DNA of 18,009 bases from an uncultured Eubacteriales bacterium (lineage in GTDB: Bacteria; Bacillota; Clostridia; Christensenellales; Christensenellaceae): the NCBI GenBank assembly GCA_900545085.1, contig UQXU01000032.1, positions 1-18,009 of the forward strand, given 5' to 3'. Below are positions 1 to 6,130 of the stretch, in pieces (positions within the stretch are counted from its first letter, which is position 1; every line of letters begins with the position of its first letter). The position numbers and the translations under genes are program-made. The notes under the pieces were generated by a model. It worked only from the letters and a program-made list of their open reading frames with translations, was not told the DNA's origin and searched no databases.

Positions 1-16
1 AAAATCCGTTTTGATT

Positions 17-83
17 TCACCGTACAATTCGCGGTGACAACGCCGAGGGAGCGCCTTAGGCAAGAGGTGCTTTCTATTTCGGC
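17..83 (+). other. Structured RNA segment upstream of abrB
   Basis: Two consecutive foldable units lie between the window edge and the abrB ribosome binding site. The first is a 6-bp hairpin (TCACCG 17-22 with CGGTGA 32-37). The second is a long stem: GCCG 42-45 with CGGC 80-83, then 46-56 with 65-75 (11 bp including three G-U pairs), closed by an 8-nt loop. There is no U-tract after it, so it is not an intrinsic terminator for an upstream gene. I do not recognise a known riboswitch class. It could be the abrB leader or the tail of an element that starts outside the window. Confidence 0.35.
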
Positions 84-110
84 CCGACAAAAACATAACA
101 GGAGGAAGCA

Positions 111-353
111 ATGAAATCTACAGGTATCGTCAGACCAGTGGACTCTCTGGGACGTGTAGTTCTGCCAATAGAACTGCGCAGAGTCATGAACATTGAGTGT
201 AAGGACTCGATAGAAATATTCGTGGAGGGTCCGTACATAATGCTCAAGAAGTATCAGCCGAGCTGCATATTCTGCGACAGTCTGGAAGACGTAAGAGCGT
301 ACGAAGGCCGCAATGTATGCAAGCATTGCATAGACAAGCTGAGCAAGCTGTAA
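111..353 (+). CDS. abrB: AbrB/SpoVT-type transition-state regulator
   Basis: This 80-residue protein is a swapped-hairpin AbrB DNA-binding regulator. The N-terminal domain (about 3-50) carries the family signature GRVVLPIELRR at residues 14-24, which forms the DNA-binding face in the AbrB dimer. The C-terminal tail has two Cys-x2-Cys pairs (CIFC and CKHC) spaced like a small metal-binding knuckle, a form common in clostridial AbrB proteins but absent from Bacillus subtilis AbrB. The start is set by a strong AGGAGG (100-105) five bases upstream. It is monocistronic, closed by a terminator at 381-417. In relatives such proteins control the shift from growth to stationary phase or sporulation; its targets here cannot be read from sequence. 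Metal binding is inferred. Confidence 0.93.
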   Translation: MKSTGIVRPVDSLGRVVLPIELRRVMNIECKDSIEIFVEGPYIMLKKYQPSCIFCDSLEDVRAYEGRNVCKHCIDKLSKL

Positions 354-380
354 AATTTGGCAAACATATTTAAAGCGATT

Positions 381-418
381 AATGCACACGGGAAGCATCT
401 GTGTGCATTTTTTTTATT
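381..418 (+). terminator. Intrinsic terminator of abrB
   Basis: A perfect 9-bp stem (AATGCACAC 381-389 with GTGTGCATT 401-409) with an 11-nt loop runs straight into an unbroken T run to 415. It ends the abrB transcript and isolates it from the next operon. Confidence 0.92.
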
Positions 419-460
419 TTTAGAAGCGGCGTTGTGCAGTTTCTGACATATAGGGCGCAC

Positions 461-489
461 TTGATATTCCCGCGGATATATTGTAAAAT
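461..489 (+). promoter_or_regulatory. Sigma-A-type promoter of the comB-metG-tatD operon
   Basis: TTGATA (461-466), a 17-bp spacer and TAAAAT (484-489) each differ from consensus at one base. The predicted start near 496 leaves a leader of about 40 nt before the ComB-like start codon, too short for a T-box. It lies just after the abrB terminator, as expected for a new transcription unit. Confidence 0.7.
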
Positions 490-534
490 TATAAGGCTAG
501 GTATCTTTGCTGCTATGCGGCGACGGGAGGATTC

Positions 535-1266
535 ATGAAAATTCAATTGCGGGTGTCTCATAGGCTTCTGGAGAAGCGCGAGCTGGAAGGACGGACGGCG
601 TTGATGGTAAACACCCTGTCTGCTGTGCCCACTTTGCTTTCAGCTTTTGAAAAAGGAGCCCGCCAGGCTGTTCCCGCCGCGGATATAGACGAGGCAGCGA
701 TGATAATGTCGCAGCTCGGAGGGGACGGCGTGTTGATTTGTGATAATCACTCCGGCGAACTGTCTGATATAGAACTGCTTAATTCGCCGTATTCCATGTA
801 TCGCTCCAAAGTCGCAGGAAAGACGCTCGTGCTCTGTACCGAGAATGCCAGCTCTGCATTGCTGAAATGCAAGGAGGCGGAAAAAACCATACTCACATGT
901 ATGAACAACTCAGATGCAGTTGCGATGGCTTTGGCGAGTTGCAAAACTGATTTAACTGTAGTATGCGCAGGGGACGAGGGGCGTCTCAGTATTATGGATA
1001 TGCTCACAGCGGGCAGCGTTATAAGTGCGCTTTTGGAATATACGATAGGCGTGAAGCTGGATGAGAGAGCGACTTTGGCGCTGCTGACGTTCGAGAGATG
1101 CCGAGGAGATATAGAATACATTATGTACAGGCTGCCTGCCGTACGCAGGATGCTGAAAAAAGGGCTGGAAGCAGATGTACATTATTGTTTGAAAGAGAAC
1201 ACAACAAGTGCGCTGCCTGTGTATGAGGACGGCGTAATATTGATAAAGAAAAGGAGCTATATATGA
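535..1266 (+). CDS. ComB-family protein (2-phosphosulfolactate phosphatase-like), degenerate motifs
   Basis: This 243-residue protein aligns along its length with the ComB family, whose characterised members hydrolyse 2-phosphosulfolactate in coenzyme M synthesis. Best preserved are NSP at 83-85 and the stretch CAGDEGRLSIMDMLTAG around 144-160. The family's N-terminal motif, usually (V/I)D-x-LRAT(S/T), here reads MVNTLSAVPTL (24-34); the GGER-type motif is replaced by CDNH (69-72); and the TT-x-NGT motif reads CTENASS (101-107). Loss of the Asp, Arg, Thr and Gly residues suggests altered or lost phosphatase activity. The start follows GGGAGG at 525-530. Its stop overlaps the metG start as ATGA, so the two are probably translationally coupled. 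Family placement is from memory of the motifs; function here is unknown. Confidence 0.75.
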   Translation: MKIQLRVSHRLLEKRELEGRTALMVNTLSAVPTLLSAFEKGARQAVPAADIDEAAMIMSQLGGDGVLICDNHSGELSDIELLNSPYSMYRSKVAGKTLVLCTENASSALLKCKEAEKTILTCMNNSDAVAMALASCKTDLTVVCAGDEGRLSIMDMLTAGSVISALLEYTIGVKLDERATLALLTFERCRGDIEYIMYRLPAVRRMLKKGLEADVHYCLKENTTSALPVYEDGVILIKKRSYI

Positions 1267-3221
1267 GTAAACCGAAGTATTACATTACAACACCTATATA
1301 TTATCCCAGTGATAAGCTGCATATAGGTCACACATACTGCACGGTGGCGGCGGATGCCCTTGCGCGTTTTAAGCGTCAGACAGGGTATGACGTTATGTTC
1401 CTGACAGGCAGCGACGAGCACGGTCAGAAGATAGAAAAGATCGCATCTGAGAAGGGAATGCAGCCCAAAGAATATGTAGATAAAATAGTAGCAGGGATAA
1501 AAGACCTGTGGAAGCTTATGGATATAACTAACGACGACTTTATCCGAACGACGGACGAAAGACATGAGAAAGCCGTCCAAAAGATATTCACAAAGCTGTA
1601 CGAACAAGGAGATATTTATAAAGGCGAGTACGAAGGGCATTACTGCACTCCGTGCGAGTCTTTTTGGCTCGAGCGCCAGCTTAAAGACGGATGCTGCCCG
1701 GATTGCGGCAGACCGGTACAAAAGGCTAAAGAGGAAAGCTACTTCTTCCGTCTCTCCAAATATCAGGATAAGCTTATTAAATATATAGAGGATCATCCTG
1801 ATTTTATTCAGCCGGAATCAAGAAAAAATGAAATGCTGCAAAATTTCCTGCTGCCCGGTCTGGACGATCTGGCGGTCAGCCGCACGAGCTTCAAATGGGG
1901 TATCCCCGTTCCTTTCGATGACAAGCATGTAATTTACGTATGGCTGGACGCGCTGACGAACTACATTACTGCTCTGGGATACGGAAGCGACGACGACAGC
2001 AAGTATCAGAAATACTGGCCGGCAGATGTTCATCTGGTAGGCAAAGAGATCGTAAGATTTCACACGATCATATGGCCTATTATGCTGATGGCTCTCGGTC
2101 TGCCTCTCCCCAAGAAGGTTTACGGACACGGCTGGGTAATACTCGAAGGCGGAAAAATGAGTAAATCCAAGGGCAATGTAATAGATCCGGTTATGCTCGC
2201 GGAGAGATACGGAGTAGACGCGCTGAAATACTTCCTCCTGCGTGAGATGCCCCTAGGTCAGGATGCGCTTTTCTCAAATGAGATATTGATAAACAGAATA
2301 AACAGCGACCTGGCGAACGATTTGGGCAACCTGCTCTCTCGTACAACAGCTATGGTGTATAAATATTTCGACGGCGTACTTCCTGCGGACGAGGCTCCTG
2401 TCGCAGAGGAGGACGATGTGCTCAAGTCGATTGCGGCAGAGCTGCCCGAAAAAGTAGTTGCTCTGATGGATGAGTTTAGAATTGCAGACGCTCTGGCGGA
2501 GATATTCAAGTATATAGGCGCTTTGAATAAATATATTGACGTAACGGCGCCTTGGCAGCTTGCTAAAGATGACGCGAACAAGCCGCGCCTGGCGAGCGTA
2601 ATGTACAATCTCACTGAGGGTCTGCGCATAGTCAGCGTGCTGCTGCAGTCCTTCCTGCCGGCGGCCAGCGCTAAGATGCAGGAGCAGCTTGGCATAGCGG
2701 GTGATGAGAGCCTGACGAGCTATGACAGCACAAAGACATACGGCCTCATGAAAGCGGGTGTAAAGCTCAACAAGGGTCCTGCGCTCTTCCCGCGCATTGA
2801 CGTAAAGAAAGAGCTTGCAGAGCTGGAGGCGCTGGAAGCTAAGAAAAAAGCAGAGGCAGAGGCGGCGAAGCTTGCGGATAGCTACGATCTGCTCGAGCCT
2901 GAGATAGATATAGATGATTTTGCTAAGCTCGACCTGCGCGTGGGCAAGGTCGTAGCGGCGGAAGAGATAAAACGCGCGAAAAAGCTGCTCAAGCTGACAG
3001 TTCGCGTGATGGGCAAAGACAGAACGATAGTTTCGGGAATAAAGTCCACGTATTCCGCAGAGGATATGGTAGGCAAAACGGTTATAGTAGTGGCGAACCT
3101 CAAGCCGGCGAAGCTTTGCGGCGTTGTAAGCGAAGGGATGCTGCTGGCGGGCGGCGACGGAGATCATATAGCTCTGCTCACTCCCGATAAAGAACTGGGA
3201 GAAGGAGAGCGCATCAGATGA
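1263..3221 (+). CDS. metG: Methionyl-tRNA synthetase with C-terminal tRNA-binding domain
   Basis: This 652-residue class I synthetase charges tRNA-Met. HIGH lies at 20-23 and KMSKS at 298-302. A metal-binding insertion shows C128-x2-C131 and C144/C145...C148. The anticodon-binding helical domain follows (about 380-510), then an Ala/Glu/Lys-rich linker (about 525-545), then a Trbp111/EMAPII-type OB-fold from about 545 (DLRVGK at 557-562) to the end. The fused C-terminal domain, which promotes dimerisation and tRNA binding, is usual for Bacillota MetRS of this length. The ATG is preceded by AAGGAG (1251-1256) and overlaps the stop of the ComB-like gene. Its own stop overlaps the tatD start, so this is a tight three-gene operon. 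No T-box precedes the operon. Confidence 0.98.
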   Translation: MSKPKYYITTPIYYPSDKLHIGHTYCTVAADALARFKRQTGYDVMFLTGSDEHGQKIEKIASEKGMQPKEYVDKIVAGIKDLWKLMDITNDDFIRTTDERHEKAVQKIFTKLYEQGDIYKGEYEGHYCTPCESFWLERQLKDGCCPDCGRPVQKAKEESYFFRLSKYQDKLIKYIEDHPDFIQPESRKNEMLQNFLLPGLDDLAVSRTSFKWGIPVPFDDKHVIYVWLDALTNYITALGYGSDDDSKYQKYWPADVHLVGKEIVRFHTIIWPIMLMALGLPLPKKVYGHGWVILEGGKMSKSKGNVIDPVMLAERYGVDALKYFLLREMPLGQDALFSNEILINRINSDLANDLGNLLSRTTAMVYKYFDGVLPADEAPVAEEDDVLKSIAAELPEKVVALMDEFRIADALAEIFKYIGALNKYIDVTAPWQLAKDDANKPRLASVMYNLTEGLRIVSVLLQSFLPAASAKMQEQLGIAGDESLTSYDSTKTYGLMKAGVKLNKGPALFPRIDVKKELAELEALEAKKKAEAEAAKLADSYDLLEPEIDIDDFAKLDLRVGKVVAAEEIKRAKKLLKLTVRVMGKDRTIVSGIKSTYSAEDMVGKTVIVVANLKPAKLCGVVSEGMLLAGGDGDHIALLTPDKELGEGERIR

Positions 3222-3979
3222 GGCTGTTCGATTCCCACGCTCATCTGACAGACGAGCGATTTGACGAGGACAGAGAACAGCTCATAGCCGAGATGACGTC
3301 TCAGGGCATGCGCGTCATGCAGTGTGCGACTTCGCCGGACGATCTATACGCCACCGCAGCTCTTGCAGAAGAACACGATATAATATACGGCGCCGTCGGC
3401 GTTCATCCGCACGATGCAGTTAAATACAGCGCGGAAGTCGAACGGCAAATAGAGAAGCTGGCTTCGAACAAGAAAATAGTTGCAATAGGCGAGATAGGGC
3501 TGGATTATCATTATGATTATTCACCGCGCGAGGTTCAGCGCAATGTTCTGGAAGCGCAGCTTGAGCTGGCGTCCAGGCTGAATATGCCCGTCTCTCTTCA
3601 CAACAGAGAGGCGACGGCAGACATGCTGGCTATACTGTCAAATCACGATGTAAAAGGCGTGATGCACTGCTTTTCCGGCAGTGTAGAAACGGCAAAAATA
3701 CTGCTCGATATGGGTCTGTATCTGGGGGTAGGAGGGACGCTGACTTTCAAAGGCGCCTCCAAGCCCGTTCAGGTTGTGGAGTACGCTCCGATGGACAGAA
3801 TATTGCTGGAGACTGACTCTCCGTATCTCGCGCCGGTGCCGTACAGAGGAAAACGGAATGTGCCGGCTTATACTGAGGTCGTAGCCAAGCGGATAGCTGC
3901 GCTGAAGGGGAAAACTCCCGAGGAAATAGCGGCGCAGACATGGAATAATGCGTGTGTAATGCTGAATATAGAAGTATAA
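3218..3979 (+). CDS. tatD: TatD family metal-dependent hydrolase (DNase)
   Basis: This 253-residue TIM-barrel hydrolase has the full metal-ligand set of the TatD family: HxH at 7 and 9 (DSHAHL), Glu92 in GEIGLD, His128 in LHNRE, His150 in MHCFSG and Asp200 in LETDSPYLAP. TatD proteins are 3'-5' DNA exonucleases in the cytoplasm, proposed to act in DNA repair or turnover. The length is typical. The start overlaps the metG stop (ATGA), with GAAGGAGA at 3201-3208 as ribosome binding site. The metG-tatD pairing is conserved in many Bacillota, matching metS-yabD of Bacillus. The next gene encodes the radical SAM protein usually found beside tatD. Confidence 0.95.
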   Translation: MRLFDSHAHLTDERFDEDREQLIAEMTSQGMRVMQCATSPDDLYATAALAEEHDIIYGAVGVHPHDAVKYSAEVERQIEKLASNKKIVAIGEIGLDYHYDYSPREVQRNVLEAQLELASRLNMPVSLHNREATADMLAILSNHDVKGVMHCFSGSVETAKILLDMGLYLGVGGTLTFKGASKPVQVVEYAPMDRILLETDSPYLAPVPYRGKRNVPAYTEVVAKRIAALKGKTPEEIAAQTWNNACVMLNIEV

Positions 3980-4004
3980 TGACGGGGCGGCGCCCCTTAT
4001 TGAA
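3978..4004 (+). repeat. Intergenic hairpin repeat, copy 1
   Basis: A 27-bp unit starting at the last base pair of the tatD stop codon contains the stem GGGGC-N3-GCCCC followed by TTATTGAA. It recurs at 4737-4763 with only two differences, both in the three-base loop. This is far more similarity than chance would give in an 18-kb window. Confidence 0.7.
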
Positions 4005-4011
4005 ATGCAAA

Positions 4012-4040
4012 AAAGGCTCTTCCGCCGGGAGAGCCTTTAG
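4012..4040 (+). terminator. Weak intrinsic terminator or attenuator after tatD
   Basis: A perfect 9-bp stem (AAAGGCTCT 4012-4020 with AGAGCCTTT 4030-4038) with a 9-nt GC-rich loop. On the + strand only three T's end the stem and the tract then breaks, so termination may be partial. On the minus strand it would be followed by six T's, but no minus-strand gene is nearby to use it. Confidence 0.6.
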
Positions 4041-4075
4041 AATTGACAAGTATTATATTCAAGGTGATATAAAAA

Positions 4076-4669
4076 ATGGATAGTATTTACGTTTATAAAT
4101 TTGAAGGAAGTACATACATAAATCTGACGAACCGCTGTAACTGTGCATGTACGTTCTGCATCAGGCAAAACGAGATAGGAATAGAAGGCTATGACTTATG
4201 GCTGGAGAAGGAGCCTGACGCCGAGCAGGTGATAGAGCAGCTTAACAAAGCGGGAAGAGGAGACGTTGTGTTTTGCGGATACGGAGAGCCGACGATGGCT
4301 CTCGACGTTTTGAAAAAAGTTGCGCAATACGTCCATAGCTATGGCGGAAAGACAAGACTAAACACCAACGGACTTGCAAACGCAAATTACGGAAGAAACA
4401 TAGTTCCGGAGCTGAAAGGACTGATGGACGTCATCTCGATTAGTCTCAACGAAGCGGACGAAGAAAAATATGATGCAGTAGTGCGCAGCAAATTCGGAAA
4501 AGCGGCGTATGGGTATATGCTGGATTTTGCGCGGGAATGCGTGAAGGAAGGAATAGAGACGGTGCTTACGGTTGTAGACGTAATCAGCGAAGAGGACATA
4601 GAAAAATGCCGCGAGAGAGCGGCAGACGTCGGCGCTAAACTGCGTGTGCGTGAATATTCGGAAAAATAA
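4076..4669 (+). CDS. TatD-associated radical SAM protein
   Basis: This short radical SAM protein (197 residues) has the canonical C21-x3-C25-x2-C28 motif that holds the [4Fe-4S] cluster and GYGEPT at 68-73 for SAM binding. It has no C-terminal auxiliary cluster domain; the fold ends at about the length of an activase-like core. It matches the 'radical SAM protein, TatD family-associated' group, named only for its neighbourhood; no substrate is known to me. It lies 96 bp after tatD, with a hairpin and a repeat between them. AAGGTG at 4061-4066 is an adequate ribosome binding site for the ATG. Expression may be read-through from the comB-metG-tatD operon, since I find no well-placed promoter. 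Confidence 0.88.
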   Translation: MDSIYVYKFEGSTYINLTNRCNCACTFCIRQNEIGIEGYDLWLEKEPDAEQVIEQLNKAGRGDVVFCGYGEPTMALDVLKKVAQYVHSYGGKTRLNTNGLANANYGRNIVPELKGLMDVISISLNEADEEKYDAVVRSKFGKAAYGYMLDFARECVKEGIETVLTVVDVISEEDIEKCRERAADVGAKLRVREYSEK

Positions 4670-4683
4670 TATAACCGTGAACA

Positions 4684-4770
4684 GATGTCCCCCGCCTCTG
4701 TAGGCTTAAGAGGTTTCGCCCCTCGTTCGCTTGTTGAATGACGGGGCAGTGCCCCTTATTGAACGCGGAC
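4684..4770 (+). repeat. Composite intergenic element containing hairpin repeat copy 2
   Basis: Positions 4737-4763 repeat 3978-4004 (25 of 27 identical). Here the unit is preceded by another hairpin, CCTCT 4695-4699 with AGAGG 4709-4713, and by GCCCC at 4718-4722, which could compete with the downstream GCCCC for the GGGGC at 4743-4747. The whole looks like a small non-coding dispersed element of the RU/REP kind. The rest of the 300-bp gap to 4969 is AT-rich promoter DNA. Confidence 0.5.
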
Positions 4771-4793
4771 GGTGAGAAGATTTTTCGTCATGC

Positions 4794-4822
4794 TTGCTTT
4801 TTTCCAGTATTTGCAGTATAAT
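4794..4822 (+). promoter_or_regulatory. Candidate distal promoter of the cytidylate-kinase-like gene
   Basis: TTGCTT (4794-4799), 17-bp spacer, TATAAT (4817-4822). The -10 lies in the decamer GCAGTATAAT, which recurs exactly at the proximal promoter 92 bp downstream. The -35 is moderate. Confidence 0.5.
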
Positions 4823-4885
4823 CAAATTAAAGGAAAAGGCAAATTTAATAATCAAATTCTTAATTTATTATATCATTTTATATCA

Positions 4886-4914
4886 TTGAAACTTTTGATT
4901 TTATGCAGTATAAT
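4886..4914 (+). promoter_or_regulatory. Proximal promoter of the cytidylate-kinase-like gene
   Basis: TTGAAA (4886-4891), a 17-bp spacer and a perfect TATAAT (4909-4914) in very AT-rich DNA. The predicted start near 4921 gives a leader of about 50 nt to the ATG at 4970. This also argues against translation starting at the upstream in-frame ATG at 4772. Confidence 0.75.
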
Positions 4915-4969
4915 AAATATAGAGAAGAGACAAAGTTATATTCGCTTATTTATGAGCAGGAGGGTAAAC

Positions 4970-5602
4970 ATGGCTACGAAAACAGTTTTCACCATCGGCA
5001 GACAGTTTGGAAGCGGCGGCAGGATCATAGGCAAAATGCTTGCAAAGCAGCTGGGTATTCCTTTCTATGATAAAGAATTGCTGACAGAAGCGGCTAAGGA
5101 AAGCGGGATAAGCGAAGAGCTTTTTGAAAGTCTGGACGAAAAGCCTGCGAGCAATTTTCTTTACGCAATGGTCATGGGCAATTACGCCTATTCTCAGGCG
5201 GGAACAGGCGCGGGAATGACGATAAACGATCGTCTCGTTCAGGCGCAGACTAAAGCGATAGAGGATATCGCATCCAAAGGCGGTGCGGTAATCGTCGGAC
5301 GCTGCGCAGATTATGTCCTGAGAGATCATCCCCGCACGGTAAACGTATTCATACATGCTCCGCTCAACGAGAGAGCGCAGAGAGCGGCGATAGACTACGG
5401 CATGACAGAGCGCAACGTGACGGACGCTATCAAAAAGATAGACAAAAAACGCTCGTCTTATTACAATTTCTATACGGACAAAAACTGGAATGCGGTAGAT
5501 AGCTACGAGCTGGCTCTGAGCAGCTCTATGGGCTTTGACAAAGTTGTAAAACTGATAATCGACTATGCAAATGCTAAATTTGCGGATGAAGACGATGAAT
5601 AA
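4970..5602 (+). CDS. Cytidylate kinase-like family protein
   Basis: This 210-residue P-loop protein belongs to the cytidylate-kinase-like family (not canonical Cmk). A Walker-A-like segment GRQFGSGGRIIG lies at 10-21, followed by FYDKELL, the VIVGRCADYVL strand at 108-118, and the lid-like KKRSSYYNFYTDKNW segment at 159-173, all typical of this family in Clostridia. The in-frame ORF opens at 4772, but the start was set at 4970 because AGGAGGG lies at 4959-4965, the family homology begins here, and the predicted promoter at 4886-4914 lies inside the longer ORF. It probably phosphorylates a nucleotide or related small molecule in the cytoplasm; the substrate is not established. It forms its own unit, with a terminator at 5649-5684. 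Confidence 0.88.
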   Translation: MATKTVFTIGRQFGSGGRIIGKMLAKQLGIPFYDKELLTEAAKESGISEELFESLDEKPASNFLYAMVMGNYAYSQAGTGAGMTINDRLVQAQTKAIEDIASKGGAVIVGRCADYVLRDHPRTVNVFIHAPLNERAQRAAIDYGMTERNVTDAIKKIDKKRSSYYNFYTDKNWNAVDSYELALSSSMGFDKVVKLIIDYANAKFADEDDE

Positions 5603-5648
5603 TTGATTTGGGTTTAAGCCCGAACATATACTACCTTCTATCTTTGAG

Positions 5649-5684
5649 GAGGGCGCGCTTTTGGGTGCGCTCTCTTTTATTTTT
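5649..5684 (+). terminator. Intrinsic terminator after the cytidylate-kinase-like gene
   Basis: A 10-bp stem (5649-5658 with 5665-5674, two G-U pairs) with a six-base loop, followed by TTTTATTTTT. A separate perfect 12-bp palindrome, GGGTTTAAGCCC, lies at 5610-5621 just after the stop codon. Confidence 0.9.
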
Positions 5685-5749
5685 GTTAATAACAGCGTCT
5701 TATATGGAGCAAAATATGTAGTGAAAAACAAATGAGGTGGAGAAAAACT

Positions 5750-6076
5750 ATGAGTATCAAAAACATAGAAAAAGAAAAGATGCTGACGCTCAAGGATGAA
5801 GTGAGCTATCAGGAAGGTCAGGTAGTTAGTAAAACTCTGGCGCAGAACAAAGCAGTGACTCTGACTTTGTTTGCGTTTGAAAAAGGCGAGGAGATAAGCG
5901 CTCACGAATCGGGAGGAGACGCTTTGGCAATTGTTCTGGATGGCGTGGGGAAGTTTACTATAGAAGAGAAGAGTTATATTCTGAATACCGGGGAGAGTAT
6001 AGTTATGCCGGCGAAGATCCCTCATTCTGTGTACGGTGAGGAACGGTTTAAAATGCTGTTGACTGTAATATTTTAA
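5750..6076 (+). CDS. Small single-domain cupin
   Basis: This 108-residue protein is one cupin beta-barrel. Motif 1 runs over about 46-65 (GEEISAHES...) and motif 2 over about 81-95 (GESIVMPAKIPHSV). Typical metal cupins have two His in motif 1 (HxH) and one in motif 2; here His52 and His92 are present but the second His is Ser54, as in many clostridial cupins of this type that I recall. It may bind metal weakly or not at all. The start is placed at 5750, not at the in-frame ATG at 5732, because GAGGTGG (5735-5741) is a good ribosome binding site for the later codon. Role unknown; sugar, ligand-sensing or stress functions are all possible. It shares a terminator region with the convergent thi operon. 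Confidence 0.82.
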   Translation: MSIKNIEKEKMLTLKDEVSYQEGQVVSKTLAQNKAVTLTLFAFEKGEEISAHESGGDALAIVLDGVGKFTIEEKSYILNTGESIVMPAKIPHSVYGEERFKMLLTVIF

Positions 6077-6083
6077 AATGCAA

Positions 6084-6130
6084 ATCCGAGTGCGCCTGAG
6101 AAGATGAGACGTCACTCGGATGTTTTTTTT
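6084..6130 (+). terminator. Terminator between the cupin and the convergent thi operon
   Basis: A perfect 9-bp stem (ATCCGAGTG 6084-6092 with CACTCGGAT 6113-6121) with a 20-nt loop is followed on the + strand by G and eight T's, ending the cupin transcript. On the minus strand the stem is followed by TTTGCATTTT, so it may also stop thi transcripts, less efficiently. Confidence 0.88.

Noticed and set aside
41..83. SAH, lysine or cobalamin riboswitch before abrB
   Set aside because: Short look-alike stretches (for example GAGGGAGCGC) exist, but the core conserved nucleotides of those classes are not present.
4043..4075. A perfect TTGACA at 4043-4048 as promoter of the radical SAM gene
   Set aside because: With normal spacing the -10 would be GATATA at 4066-4071, overlapping the ribosome binding site and starting transcription at the start codon itself.
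4772..4969. N-terminal extension of the cytidylate-kinase-like protein to the ATG at 4772
   Set aside because: The extension is AT-rich and non-homologous, contains two candidate promoters, and a strong AGGAGGG marks the ATG at 4970.
4946..6115. A 389-codon minus-strand open frame across the kinase-like and cupin genes
   Set aside because: It crosses two real genes and the terminator between them, has no recognisable domain and an unlikely composition.
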